64,000 bases of DNA from Silene latifolia (GCF_048544455.1 NC_133537.1:306503738-306567737); one strand, 5' to 3'. Counted from the stretch's first letter, positions 35,904 to 49,000 are shown. Notes: generated by a model not told the origin, from the letters alone. Program-made: numbers and translations.

Positions 35904-36492
35904 TTTTTCTAAAAGTAATATTACTCTCCCACATAAACGATTGTACAACATGCGCAATTTATTCAGACTAAATAACTTAAACAAGGTAAAAGCAAACAGC
36001 CCATGTGACTTCCATTTATATTTTCCTCAGTCACAAACTCCAATGTTTCATATTCTGTCAAACATGGAGGTAAGAATCCAGATGTAGCTCCATGGAGGTA
36101 AGGTCCTAGTTTATTCTTGTACACTATATATAGCTTAAGTAATAAATTAGATTTTTATTTTCCTCTTCACCAATCTTACCTACTACTACATAAATTGAAC
36201 ACCTTTTAAATCATCACATAATTTTTGATCAAGATCTACAACTTTTAAACATTCTCATCAACAATGGTAATTTACTTAAATTACTTGCTTTTGATTGAGA
36301 TAGTTCTTGCACTTCTCCTTATATATCTCCATTTTTACCCCTGGTTTTTTTTCCAGTTTACCCCTGATTTCTTTTTCTTTCTTTTTCAATTTTTATACAG
36401 GTCAATTCAATTGATTAGCATGGAGAAATTTGGTAAAGAAGTCGAAAATTCAGATGTTTGTCATAGGTAATTCATTTACTTTAATCTTAACA

Positions 36493-36496
<4 letters not shown>

Positions 36497-36584
<88 letters not shown>
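36497..36584. repeat. (GT)44 microsatellite
   Basis: 88 bp of pure GT inside the MULE, just after an exon-like segment (36401-36467, between cag and gtaatt) whose product I do not recognise. Confidence 0.97.
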
Positions 36585-36585
<1 letters not shown>

Positions 36586-36837
36586 GCGCATTAGAGTGGT
36601 ATGATATTTGTCCCGTCTTATTAAGTTTAAAACGGATTGTATCGTCTTAAATTAGAATTTGTGTTTCGGGTGTGTAGATGTAGACATTGTTAATATTGAA
36701 AATATCTTTTTCTTACTTAGTACTGAATTCATAAGAAAAGAAAATTACAAAGTCTATACTTTTGAAGGCAAAGGCTGAATATAATAAATAGTTTATGACA
36801 AATTCTGTCAGCTCCCATGTCCAAGTCAGTAACATCT

Positions 36838-39450
36838 TCAGTTTTCATGTGGTTGTTCATCCTAAAAAGAAATAGTATTAGTTACATGAATGATTTCTAA
36901 TTTCTAAATAGACTAAAAGATTGTTGATATGTCAAGTACCTTGTAAGTTTGATTCGTTGGCTCTAAGAAGTCGTACATTAAGCTTTCGACAGTGGGATAG
37001 TCCATTGACAATAAGGCATGATAACTATGTATCTCATTGCTTGTCTTCAACTATGTAAACATATAATATAAACTTAATTTGAAGCTGGTGAAAATACACG
37101 AAATGAAAAGAAATAAAACTTACTTGTGGTTGCTCAAGTAAGACATTTGTGGAGACACTTTGTAATTCTTGCTGTGCATTTGTCTGGTTGATCTGTATGT
37201 CCAACGCTAGTATAAAAAAATTACTCGTATACATAATAACCATAAATAATCTATAAAAAAAAACTTGTAGTTAAAGGTTATACCTCATTAGCTTGCGATA
37301 AAGTAGTAATTTGTTCCATTTGCTGCGATACTTTATGTTTACGTTTTCCAGTTTTCCTTCATGATTCAAGAGCCCCTTTCGGCCTTTTGCTTGAATTTCC
37401 AGATTTAGGTTTTGCTTAGATGCCTCTAACAACTTTCTTAGCACCAGTAGAATCCATAATAATATTATGATCTTGCACCTTTGCAGATTCAATATTCATA
37501 ATATTTTTATTCAAACCAACCCTTTCAAGTAGCTTAATGAGTGTCTCTTTAACCTCTTTATATTCATCCTCATTCTCTGCCACTCTTGTGCTCAAGCGTG
37601 TATATAAGCGACATAAGTCTCTATAACGTCTTCCCACTGTCACCTTTGGGTCAACATCAGCTGCAGATTGGTCATTCGTCATAACACTTCCATTTTTAGT
37701 GCATTTTCTCCATCTTTTCAGTTTATATTTATCATGAATCTCAGTGATACCTCTAAAGCTCAAAACCTTTAAAACATGGCTACATAACATCCCAGCAAAC
37801 TCGAATTTTCTACAAGAACACAATATTATATCTTCTCGTATGTCGTATGTGACAGTATGCCTATAGTGTTTCCGGTATGGGCAAATTGTATATGTTAAAA
37901 TCACTCCTATCTCACTTTTCTCAGCAATGGTGCAATCGTATGACTTAGATAATTCAGTCTGGAAGAGTTTGAAGACGGTTGGTGTATAAACAATTGTTGT
38001 GTGCTTTAAAAATTGAACAGGAAAGGGTAACACCACATTGGTTTGATCAACTTTAAAATCGGCTTTTCTCTCATCATAACGACGATCACAAGCAACCGTT
38101 CAAAATGAAAAAAGAATTGTCGTAAATCATGCTTATAACTTACATAGTGTTTGATGACTTTATTCATGCTCTCACTTCGTTGTGTAGTAGTCATGTCAGC
38201 ACAAAAAGTATCTCTACCATAGCGCCCACTTTTCTTTTTTTGTTAAACATTCTCTTCAACTAATCGTTACTTTGTAGATCATACTTTCTATGCATGTCAC
38301 TCCAAGCATCTAAGAAGTCATCCTCGTGCTCGTAATCATAAATGCAAGAACTAAACTCCCTTGAGAAATCTTTGTACTTGGCAAACACATGACTCAAATG
38401 GATGGCGGCATTCTGAAAGGTATGCCACACATAAAGGCGATGATATGTCTCTGGACATTGGAATGCTAGCGCTTTCTCCATTGCAGCGTCTTGATCAGTT
38501 AGTATGGTTTTTGGCAACTTTTCATCCATAGCCTTAGAAAATGTATCAATTAGCCAAATAAAACTAAACGCAGTCTCATCATATAGTAAAACAACTCCAA
38601 ATATTATAGTTTGCTTATGGTGATTTGTACCAACAAATAAAACAATTGGCCGTCCATCTTTATGCTTCCGATATATTATGTCAAAAGAGACCACATCACC
38701 GAAATCCTCATAATCCGCCATCATTTTTGCATCAACCCAAAATATATTTGTTATCAAATCATCCTCATCCACTTGTATGACATAAAAGAAGTTTGGGTCC
38801 TCTAATTGCTTTTTCTGAAGGTACTATAAGACACCGCTCGTATCACCCGACATCATTGTTAAAGTACGCTTCGTTCGTAAGTGATTCTTATAATCTATGT
38901 GAGTAAATCCAACACTCTCTCGGCTGCCTCCTTGAGTTGCCATGAAATCAAAACTGGCTTTAGGAAGAATCCCACTACCTTCAATCATATCAATTTCTGC
39001 CGCTTGCGCCATTGTCATCTTTCGATGCGACCTAAAGAGATGTGCCTTGCTTGAAGTTGCTAAGTTGTGGTTATGCTCAGCACTGAATTTCACAATTTTG
39101 TATTTACCAGTTTGGCGACAATTTATCTATATCTTTGCAGGACACAAACATCTTGACTCTGGCCGGTGGCTTTTGTAAGCATCATCTCGTTTATCTTGAC
39201 CTCTTTTACCCTCACGTGAGTATACAAATAGTTTGTCCAACACTTTACCATTTGCACTATGGAACTTGCTTTTACAAACTAAGAAGCCAGTTTCCAAAGC
39301 GTAAGCGTTGTAAAATTGATATGCTTGTTCTTCTGTATCAAATTACATCCCTATTTCAAGTGTAGTCTTTGAAGAGTCTCCTTTAACAATGACTTCATCA
39401 TGCTCAAAGTCTAAATGTCGGCGAGGTTGGGGCTCCTCCATTACTTCCAT
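36838..39450 (-). pseudogene. FAR1-related MULE transposase gene, four exons, decayed
   Basis: Exon 1 (39450-37284) starts MEVMEEPQPRRHLDFEHDEV. The FAR1 zinc-binding domain is FDTEEQAYQFYNAYALETGF to CLCPAKI and KFSAEHNHNL. The transposase core follows with catalytic Asp in DFGDVVSFDIIYRKHKDGRP, TILTDQDAAMEKALA, and YHRLYVWHTFQNA. Then comes a SWIM zinc finger, CSCRKFEFAGMLCSHVLKVL. Three short 3' exons with good splice sites follow: 37192-37124, 37050-36940 and 36861-36838, ending DEQPHEN*. Stops at about 39348, 39136, 38824, 38260 and 37416 and a scrambled stretch at 38040-38260 inactivate it. It would excise and insert the element by its TIRs. Confidence 0.9.
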
Positions 39451-40088
39451 GGTATTCGTCTGGTTCAAAACGTAAAAATAAGGTCCCATTAAGTCATTGA
39501 AATTACACGTTCCGTATGATCACTAACCTTTTCTCTCTTTTTTTTTGCTTGTGATGACAAACTCGCGAAAGTTGTTTCCACACGAAAGTTAATTGATCAG
39601 GAACAAGGAACAAGAGGTTCAAATATACAAGGGTGCTAGGTTTACTAATTATACGAAATAACTCGACTTGTAACATGATGAACTAATTGAATGAAAAGAC
39701 TTGAAACATGTAATTGAATGGAAATAACATGTAATTTTTTCATAGCTCATATATGTTAATCTTAAGGCAATTTAGATGAACACAAATATTACGGATGCAC
39801 ATCATCGGTGAATGCATATTAAATCACAGTGAACGAATAATTGAATTGCACTAAACATGTATACGAATTAGAAAAGTAAAAACAATACACTTTAATATTG
39901 AAGTACCTTGTCAATTTGATGAATTGATCAAAATAGGGGGTTAGAGTTGAATTTTGCAGACCTGCTTTGATGAAATAAGAAGCATGCGCTGAAAAATAAA
40001 GGCAAACAGTTAAACCTAATCAGTATGATATCATAGCGCGTTCCTTTCACCACTTATAATTCTTTTATGTTGTGAGGATCTCATGTCA

Positions 40089-40188
40089 CGTGAGTATTAT
40101 AAGAAGACTTTTCTCCTGTGCAACGTGGTCCAATTGGGAGAGTGGGACAGGGAAGGGGATATAATTGCGGGACAGACGATCCGGACTG
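40089..40188 (-). repeat. Right TIR of the FAR1-type MULE
   Basis: Inverted copy of the left TIR, 95 of 100 identical. Confidence 0.95.
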
Positions 40189-40503
40189 TTTTGGAATGAA
40201 AACGGCATTGAAAGTTAGTAAAACATGGTGTCGATCAAAATGAGCCCTCATTTTTAAAACCTTCAACGGTATTGTATCCATACACAAATGCAATGCAACT
40301 CAAGAAGATATTTCGACCATCTCCTCCTTGACTATCGTCTTCTGCAATTCCCCAAATTGACTCACAATTAAACCTTAATTTCCTTCTCTACGCTCATTCC
40401 TTGAACATTCCACACTAATTTCACTCTTGTAAATATCCCAAATCGAATAAATCATGCATCTTGGTGATTCAATTAACAGATTAAACACCTAAAACTAAAA
40501 GAA
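40189..40503 (+). promoter_or_regulatory. Presumed promoter and 5' UTR of the host gene
   Basis: Only 315 bp separate the MULE end from the start codon. The stretch contains CT-rich leader-like sequence (accatctcctccttgactat). No clear TATA box is seen. The core promoter may lie partly in the MULE. Confidence 0.4.
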
Positions 40504-43500
40504 ATGAAAATGGCGAAGAACAAGATCAAGATCAAAGAAAGTGACGAAAATGGTGGTGTTAGGATAATTTCTAAACGGAGAAGCACTGTGGAAGTTGATC
40601 ACTGGGCTTTTCTGGTAATTCACCCTTTTCCTGTTTTGTTTAGGAATTCTATTTATATTAGGGTTTTGTGGCGGGTACAATGTTATCGTGTTTGATTATT
40701 TTGCAATACTTGTTCCGTTCCATTTGACTGTATACGTTTTACAAAAAGTATTACGAGAAATTTTGAATAATGTATACAAAATGTAATTAATCTGAGTTGA
40801 TATTTTGTATTTTCCTGGAGAGTTTATCTGGTTGCGTTTCTTGTTTATCATCGACGTAGATGAACTACTTCATCCGTCTCAATCATTTGTTCTTTGATTA
40901 AAATACCCCTCACTTTTGCTGTCCGTCAATTTTACCTTATAGATTAGTATGGTTGGTGGTACTAGGAATTATTTTATTTTTCTTCGAAATCTTTTAGTTG
41001 GATTGGAGTTATATATGCGAGTTCAATGATGACTGATTGTTCGTTGAATCGTGTTAAGTTTCTGGTTTATGCTGTGAATTTTAGTGAATCAGGTTTACAA
41101 ATTTAGGGTCATACATAATTCCACGTTTTAATTGGGCGTCTACCACTGTAGGAAGAAGTGGAAGCACCAATGTGGGCTGATCTTACATTGGAGCCAAATA
41201 TGGCAGCAGAGGACAAGTTAGTTTCCTTTTATTTCTGACTTACTATCTCATTCCTCAAGTTTCAGCACACATTTTTACCATTTGACATGCAGCAAATCAC
41301 TGAAACCCTTGACTAATTAGAACACTTCCCCTATCCTTTGCAGCGATGATGCATGGTTCCACACAAGCCATTCGTGAGTGTCTTCCACTTGCCTTTTTGA
41401 GCCGTTGTGTACTGAAGATATCTTAAAGTTAGAGACGTAGCCGCGTAGGGAATTTCACTTATAAGGGTTGGCTTGATTTTCAGGTTCCATCATCTTTCTG
41501 CACGTCAGTTAATATCTGCATTTGCACATCCAGATGTGGGGAACGATTTCGTGAAATTCAATCTTCATGGAGTAAGTTCTCCAAAGCTTCCATCTTCAGT
41601 TTCAAAATCGCGAGGCAAAGACTACATAAATAAACCTCGGAGAAACAATGATACCACTTCAGTCAGTAAAAGTCATCCAGTTAATGACTTGGGTGGTAGG
41701 AGTTCGAGATTGGATATAGCTCCAAGCCATGATTGTAAACCTAAAGCAAGTCCCAATGATCAAAGTGAAGTTACTGGTCCAGTCACCAGTGTGCAATGCA
41801 GTGACAGCCACTCAACATCAATTTCCTGTAATTCTAAAGCTGTGGCAGACGGTAAAGATACATATTGTTTTTTGAACGCTCAGTCAGCATCTACCAGTGG
41901 ATTATCAACCAGTACAATAACAACTGTAAGTCAAAGATATGACACAAAGCCATCAGAGGGATTTGGTATGACTGGTGGTCTATTGAATGCATTGAAAACT
42001 AATCTCAGGAGAAGCTGCGCCACAAGACCAGCATTGAGGGTTGAAATGTGTGATGATGGAGAATTAAAAGGCCGTAAATCTTCTTCTAGCAAGTCAAGTG
42101 TTGGTTCGTCTAGTGTTGGATATGATGGGAAAGTCAAGAGGTCAACGACACCAACAAAAACTGATCATCTCGATCAAGTGAAAATGGATATTAATCTAAA
42201 TATAAAGCATAAAGGTCACAAGTCTTTGACTGGAAAGCATACTAGTATGAGTATCTCAAATTCAATGTTTGAGGGCAAGAAAACTGCGGTTGGTATTAAA
42301 CAGAACAAAGATAAATATTTAGGCGTTATTGGACCTGAAACTTTGGTACGACCAATGAAAGAGAGAGTAATTACTAACAACGTCAATGAGGCACCAGTCC
42401 AGAAAATGGCAGCGAGTTTGAAACTCAAGGGACACAGAAATTCTAATGTACGTGATCTTGGAAAGTCGGCACCAACTCTTGAAGAACGAGCAAAATTTCA
42501 AAAACGGGTTGGGGCATCTGCTAAGACTAGAACTTGTTATAGCTCCAGGATAGGGGGTGGAGGTGCTGTTGCAGGTTCGACTCGCTTGCAAGCTGTGAAG
42601 TCAAAGGTGAGCTATTGGTGATTATTAGCAAAGAACAGATAATTCGTCCCTTAAATTGATATGGAGTACTATATATATGTAGGCCATGTTACTTTGAATG
42701 TGCACCTTGGTACTAGTGTCCAACATTTGACACTCCGACATTGGTATGACACGAAACACTTAATTTGAAGCGAAAAATACGTGGATTTTCATAAAATGAC
42801 CGTCTCAAAAATTTTGGATACTTACCCATGTAGAATTAAACAAGTTTGAGAAAGAAAATCTGTAGGACATATATTGTGCGAAACGTGTGATTTTTGTACA
42901 ACGCTCGACTCTTGTGTTGCATAAGCAGGGTGTTGGACATGCCACCCACAGGTTCTTATTTGGGGTTCGTGGGGAGGTTCCTTACAACCTTCTGACTCAA
43001 CTTTAATTCGAGTTTCATACAGGTTCCAATTTCAGATAAAGTTAAAAATTGCTCAAGACTTGGTGTTCCAGCTGGTACAGGGAAAGTGGGGCGTGTTCAC
43101 TTGAATGGACCTTCTTGCTCCAGCAAAGAGAATGTAAAAAGGGTAGCCTTGAGTCGAATATCTTCTGGCAACTGCAACATACCTGTTGTAAGAACAATAG
43201 ATCAGAAGAGACATACAAAGTTATCAGAGAGCAAAGGCAGTGTAGCATCTGTTGGGTCAAAGGTAATTTTAAGCTCTCCTTGTTGATGTTTGATGTAGGT
43301 ATATAGCTCTTTTGCTGTTATTGTTTTTGAAAAAGTGTCCAGAAGTTTCACCTGCCTCCTTTCCCTCCTAGGCTAAGGCTTGGTTAGAAGTATCATATAT
43401 GGGTGCTTGTTCAATTGTCGGGGTCTTCGCTTTTATGAAAAACCCTCATGTTTTGGCTGAAGATGAGGGAGGTGTCCTGATGTCATTCCCATGCCAGAGT

Positions 43501-44313
43501 TCTAAGTGTTACGAGTATGTGAGGTAATATGAAGAGTCGAAGTAACTAGCTTTTGGGTTGATATGATCAGGTCATTCAGGCTGCGTGCATATGATCTCGC
43601 CTTGGCATGATTTAAGAGCTTCTTTCTTGTCCTGGGGCAATGTATAGATGCTCATGGATTTTTCTCGGGTGGTCAAATAGATGAGCTTCTGATAGTTGCA
43701 ATTTGAAAGAGTTACCAACACGTGTAATGACACTTGCCACCAATCAGAAAATAGAACTGTGAATTTGAGAACAGGATGCAGGAAGTGCGTCCTCATCTCA
43801 TTGCTGGCTATAGTAGTTACATTTCCAGCTCTCATGTGTAGCAACACTAAAATTTCTAAAACTGAATGTAGTACATTTGTCTCATCCCCTATATAGGGTC
43901 AATCTCATTGAGTACTAGGAACTAGGAACTAGGAACTATGCATTGGTCGGTAATGCTACGAGTATTGTAGTACTAGTAATGTCATTATGATGCTAAAAAC
44001 AGTGTGTAAAAGTTGCTATTAGTAATAACACCCTATTTGTTTAGGGATGTTACTCGTAATTTGCATTTGAAATCCGTCAGTGTACAAAAAATAAATAAAA
44101 TAATAATAATCATTGTGGCTTAGAATTTTGAGTTATTTGCTGGGAAATATTACGGTCTCTCTTAACTGTTAACATTGTCCTTTTATTAGTACTACAATAC
44201 TCGTAGCATTTAGCCACAAAAGTTCCATGCCTGTAAATCTAATAAATATGTTTCCTTGTATGTGCTATCGGTAGGTGAACGCTGGCAGATCGGATGCTCG
44301 GGTCTATCTTTGA
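40504..44313 (+). CDS. Intact plant gene of unknown function, six exons
   Basis: Exons 40504-40614, 41152-41216, 41344-41373, 41484-42606, 43023-43262 and 44275-44313 join in frame across GT-AG introns to 535 codons plus stop. The N-terminal part is ordered and looks conserved (RRSTVEVDHWAFLEEVEAPM, WADLTLEPN, DDAWFHTSHSFHHLSARQLI, SSPKLPSSVSKSRGKDY). The rest is Ser/Lys-rich and probably disordered, with a basic C-terminus (NAGRSDARVYL). No signal peptide, membrane helix or enzyme motif is visible. I do not recognise a named family. An alternative last exon at 43372-43524 (AKAWLEVSYMG) is possible, but the chosen one is short, clean and ends plausibly. No internal stop or frameshift, unlike everything around it. 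Confidence 0.82.
43951..44212. mobile_element. MITE-like element in the last intron
   Basis: Inverted ends of about 26 bp (atgctacgagtattgtagta at 43953 and its complement ending 44210) enclose 260 bp of AT-rich DNA. TSD unclear: TAA on the left, TTA on the right. Just upstream is a short tandem of actaggaa. Confidence 0.6.
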
Positions 44314-44793
44314 TGAAGAAAATCGTCGAATGTAATTTTGTACATAAGACGAAGATTTTACAATGATGTTAACCGCGGATAGTCGGTTACCCTCGGGGCA
44401 GTCAATGTAGCAAACAACATTTTGCCACCACCTTTTTTAGGCTTTTATGCTGGTGAAAGTGGAAATTCTGAACTTTTAAAAATTCAACCGTCTTTTTATG
44501 CCTTTTAGCTCCATCATAAGAGTAAGATTTTGATTAGTTAACCCAGTATTATCCTATATCCAAGGATCTATTGAAGAAAATCGTCAAATGTAAACTCGTA
44601 TAAGATTGTTGTATGCGTTCAGCATACTTAGAATAACTATTTCTAATATGAAGAGCTTATGGAGTAGATGTCTTGTATATATACATCAGCGTCTTTTGAG
44701 TTTTTATGGTCTCTCTGTAAAAAATACAATATTTGTCTGCACTCACGGCCTTGGTTTACCTCTTCCTCTAATTTTTGCATTCTTGCTAGCACT
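44314..44793 (+). other. Downstream region of the host gene
   Basis: Probable 3' UTR, then AT-rich DNA. A gaagaaaatcgtcgaatgta word at 44315 recurs with changes at 44573. No other gene seen. Confidence 0.4.
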
Positions 44794-44810
44794 ACAAAAA
44801 TCTCCGGTAT

Positions 44811-44999
44811 AACCAAATGTATTTGGTGTGATGGTTGTTCACCTCATCCCTTAACCATGAGGTCAGGGGTTCGATCCCTGCCAATGAGAATGGAACAAAT
44901 GCTTTGGCCAGCCGTTTACCACTTCGTGAGAGCACGCGCGGCGAGGGGATTATACACTGTTGTCGACGGTGGACACCCCGGTTTAAACCAAAAAAAAAA
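44811..44999 (+). mobile_element. tRNA-derived SINE with 17-bp TSD
   Basis: The TSD acaaaaatctccggtat lies at 44794-44810 and 45000-45016. The body has a B box (ggggttcgatccctg near 44867-44881) and ends in an A run. No coding; the short ORFs across it are incidental. Confidence 0.92.
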
Positions 45000-45215
45000 A
45001 CAAAAATCTCCGGTATTTACGCGGGCTTAATGAAGCAATTGAATCTGAGGTAAAGAATTTCTCTCGAATTTCTCTCTAGAGGAATTAATATCAAGACCTC
45101 GTCATTTATGCTATGATGAGCGTGTGGTTCAAACTCTCGTCCATCTCTTGATTCTCTTCATAGACGATTGTATGAGCTCTAGAAAATGGGGCTGCCTCTT
45201 CTCTTGGGCTTAGAT

Positions 45216-45876
45216 TAGAGGTGATCATGGGCCGGGCCAATGCGGGCTTGGGCCGGTCCCTTCTAATAAAAGCGGCCCATTTGTGTGGGCCGGGCCGGGT
45301 CGGCCCAGATGCGTGGGCTTATTTAGCAAGCCCAAACCCGGCCCTTATGGGCTAATGCGGGCTTTTGGGCCTAAATGGGCTTTTTCGGGCCCTAAAATTT
45401 ACGACTTACCCTAGGAAATAATTAGCGTAATACCTTCAGTTACAACTTTTAAAACATACATAGTGTATAAAATTACACAAAATATGATGAAATGCATATT
45501 AATTGCTCTCTAAAATAAAATAATGACAAAAATCGCCACTTTAGAATGCTTAATCATGCATTCTTAGATATGATTTATGTTATGTATACTTTGTTTTATA
45601 AATCTAAAAAAATATACTTGAGTTTGTAAAGAGTTGAGTATAACTTTAACGCTACTTTAATAGATTTTATTAGAAAAATATTCATTATTAATAAATATGG
45701 GCCGGGCCGGGCCAAAATTTGGGCCAAACGCTTGGCCCAAACCCGGTCCCAAAATATTTTGGGCCTTTTTAGGCCGACCCATGGGCTTTTTGGGCCAAAA
45801 CTAAAGGCCCAAGCCCTTCAAAAAACCGGGCCAGGCCGGGTAGGGCCAATGGGCTTGGGCCATTTGATCAGCTCTA
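45216..45876. mobile_element. hAT-type non-autonomous element, GGGCC-rich
   Basis: The 8-bp TSD gcttagat lies at 45208-45215 and 45877-45884. The ends are TAGAGGTGATCATGGGCC and, inverted, TAGAGCTGATCAAATGGCCC. Both ends contain many GGGCC/GGCCC words, and the centre is AT-rich. No transposase. Confidence 0.9.
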
Positions 45877-45984
45877 GCTTAGATCACATAATGACTGATA
45901 TTACTAATTGATTGGATTATTAACTGGATTTCTTACTTGACTAAAAATAAGGATCATTTAATTCTTATTATTCATTTCCTTTCT

Positions 45985-46354
45985 ACTTTATGGAGTATTT
46001 ATAGTCTTAGGAACCGTATGATGTTTAATGATGAGAAATTCTCCCCTATTGCTTGTTCTAGTAGGCAAACAATATTAAAGAGAATATTAAACAGTGTGTC
46101 CCTTTCTATCTGATTGGTAATTGTAATAATTGTTGTTCTATACGTGTTAAAGTTGATGGTAGTTGGTTTTCAAGATTTCAAAGCATCTATTGACTCTGAA
46201 GGTGAAATCATTTTTCATCATGCACATTCTGTGTGGGCTGAATCTGCATCACAAGATGAAGCTTACAGTATTCGTGAGGTACTTTTATGGGCTAGGGATA
46301 ATAGATGCTATCATGTTGATATTTTTTAAGATTGGCTCAAGATTTTATATCAAA
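45985..46354 (+). pseudogene. LINE RNase H remnant, copy 1
   Basis: The frame encodes an RNase H-like domain typical of the 3' end of plant LINE ORF2: VKVDGSW context, DSEGEIIFHHAHSVWAESAS, QDEAYSIREVLLWARDNRCY. It is frameshifted and cut off at 46354, where the insertion begins. It is homologous to 53722-54190. Confidence 0.65.
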
Positions 46355-47081
46355 CTAGTGGCTCCGCCTAGGAGCCTTTATTTAACATTATAAATTTGTT
46401 CTCAATTAAATAAAATTATTTTAAAGTTGCATAACTCATAAATCTTATCTTTATTAATTCAGAAGACAATGCTGAATGGAGATTAAGCCACATCATTTGT
46501 ACTGCCTTTTTTTTTGGAAATTCAGGTTATGCTGGGTCTCGTTTGTGTGTAAAGAATTTATTTCTTCAAATCGTCTGCCAATACAAACATGCGACAATTT
46601 CCGTCTTCGAAAATATTTTATGAAATAATTATATACAACCGGCATAAATGAAATTAGTTGCATATAATCGGAATGAATGAAATTAATTACATATAATCGG
46701 ACTGAATTACATAATTAATAATAAAATTACATAATTAATAATAAAATTACATAATTACGTGAATAATTAATAATAATACATAATTACGTGAATAAATTAC
46801 ATTTAATTACGGGATTGAATCTTATCTTTATAAATTGAAAATAAAAAACATACCAAAGTATTTAAAATATCGAATCATACTGATAATTACGAAAAAAAGT
46901 ATGGGAACTACTGGATTTTCTTTTTCATGTGCCATCAATTGGCTTTTAAAAAAAGTAAACAGATAATAAAATTGATTTGAGAATAAAAATTTACTTACAA
47001 AAATATTAAATCTGGATTGTTTTATAAACCAAACCGAAAATACTAAAATAGATAATAAACAAAATCAATCAATCAATACAT

Positions 47082-47607
47082 ATATATAAAGCAGAAACTT
47101 TTCGAGCGATATTAGAGAGTCCAACTTTTTAAGAATTCCTAATGAGTGTAGATCTAGCTTTTTCCTCTTAATAATTTATTAGAAAATTCTCCTAATCAAA
47201 GTAGATCTAATAATTTATGACAAAGTAATCCTAATAGAAGTAAATCTAATATTTTATAAGAAAAAAAAAACTAATAGAAGTGGATCTAATAATTTATCGA
47301 TTATTCTTTACTAACATAAAAATAGAAAAATAATGTTATAAAGAATATATATAAAGCAGAAACTTTTCGAGCGATATTAGAGAGTCCAACTTTTTAAGAA
47401 TTCCTAATGAGTGTAGATCTAGCTTTTTCCTCTTAATAATTTATTAGAAAATTCTCCTAATCAAAGTAGATCTAATAATTTATGACAAAGTAATCCTAAT
47501 AGAAGTAAATCTAATATTTTATAAGAAAAAAAAACTAATAGAAGTGGATCTAATAATTTATCGGTTATTCTTTACTAACATAAAAATAGAAAAATAATGT
47601 TATAAAG
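47082..47607. repeat. 263-bp tandem duplication
   Basis: Two adjacent copies (47082-47344, 47345-47607) start atatataaagcagaaacttt. By eye they differ at one substitution and one A-run length. AT-rich, non-coding. Confidence 0.95.
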
Positions 47608-48552
47608 AATATTTATTTTAAAAATATTTATAAAGCAAAAAAAAAGTCATATAATAAACATACAAAAATGTTAAAATTGTATATTTTATAAACATAAATT
47701 AATTTTTGTGAGGAAAAAAAACACTTAATTTCTTACAAATATAAATATTGTCAAAAATCTAAGTTGTTCGATTTTAACTACTTGGTGAAATTCGTTTAGT
47801 AATAAAGATAATTTTATTTAGAAACGTTTTTGAATATTTAAAATATTTACAAAAGATTCGAGTTGGTAATTATAACAAAATCTGTAATTGTCTTACAAAA
47901 ACCTTAGGAAAAAGCTGAATTTTATTTTAAAAAATAAATACTTCATGAAAAAGTAACATGTCATAATAGGAAAAAGAGGCAAAGAATGACATTTACTTAG
48001 CATTTGACAGAGAAAATTTTCTACAATGATAATATTAGAAATAAACAACTTCAACGATGGCATGAAATCGTTTTAACTCCGACTTTCTATAACGTGTCAA
48101 ATGTGTATGATTAGATTACCAATAATATTCACATAAGATTAAAAAAATTGAGCTACCATTTAAAAATATTAAATGTCTCATATCGATTTTGTCAAATGAG
48201 CCAAAAAATTAAATACAAATGAACAAAGTCATGAATTTCGATTTTATGCGGACTAATAATTCAAGAACCAGCTAACTATGAATAAATCAGTGTAAATATA
48301 TATACAAATTGTGAGAACTATATATAATATACTATTATATCACCGATTGTTTTTTTCAAACTGGTTTCAAGTTCATATCAAATCCATAATAGTAGTTAAA
48401 AATGTATTAAACTGCCAAATATACAAAATTATGCGGTTAGATCAATTTTTACTTTCCAAATTACAATTCTCCTATGTGTTTTTATTCACTTAACTATTTA
48501 TCGCGGTTTGCGAATGGCTGGTTATTACTTTGCCATGTATTGATTGTATATT
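47608..48552. other. AT-rich DNA without a gene
   Basis: No supported coding or RNA gene. Confidence 0.6.
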
Positions 48553-48567
48553 TAAAAGTGCAATAGT

Positions 48568-48794
48568 TACCCAAGATGTGTGAGTCTAGTGGAATTCCAG
48601 GGTAACCTCAAAGCCTCCTAAGGAGGAATTGCGAGGTCCTGGGTTCGATTCCCTAGATGAACACTTTCCTGGGGACCTGACGCCCGGAGAGGGAATAATC
48701 CCCGCGGGAAAGAACTCACATGGTACGGCGCGCCAGGGTGGGGTCTGTGATCCGGGAGGATCCAACCTCCTCGTCATCAAAAAAAAAAAAAAAA
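48568..48794 (+). mobile_element. tRNA-derived SINE, second family
   Basis: The TSD aaaagtgcaatagtt lies at 48553-48567 and 48795-48809. The body holds the B box gggttcgattccc at 48641, a GC-rich body, and an A tail. It differs in sequence from the SINE at 44811. Confidence 0.9.
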
Positions 48795-48834
48795 AAAAGT
48801 GCAATAGTTTTTACGGTAACTTTCAAAGGTGTTT

Positions 48835-49000
48835 TTTTTTTGGGAAAATTTCCATTTTGTTCCCTGGGGTTTGGGTTAATTCCATTTTAGTGCCATGTGG
48901 TTTGCATAATTCCACTTTAGTGTCCTAAGGTTTCGACTACTTCCACTTTGTTAACCGGAGTTTTGAATAAAATTTCATTTTTGTGGCCTAAAATATTTAA
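48835..49000. repeat. Degenerate ~33-bp repeat
   Basis: Units such as ttccattttagtgccatgtg recur four times with drift (tccattttgttccctggggt, tccactttagtgtcctaagg, tccactttgttaaccggagt). Confidence 0.75.

Larger units (their letters stand above)
35804..40188 (-). mobile_element. FAR1-type MULE (Jittery-like), 4.4 kb
   Basis: 100-bp TIRs (35804-35903 and 40089-40188, starting CAGTCYGGATCGTCTGTCCC) differ at five positions, all transitions. The flanking 9-mers ttctggaac (35795-35803) and ttttggaat (40189-40197) match at 7 of 9, fitting a decayed Mutator-type TSD. One multi-exon transposase gene lies on the minus strand. The left 0.9 kb has no clear gene. Confidence 0.92.

Noticed and set aside
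36264-36470. Exon-like segment inside the FAR1-type MULE (MEKFGKEVENSDVCHR)
   Set aside because: Splice-like borders exist, but the coding part is short and no family is recognised. Kept only as a note.
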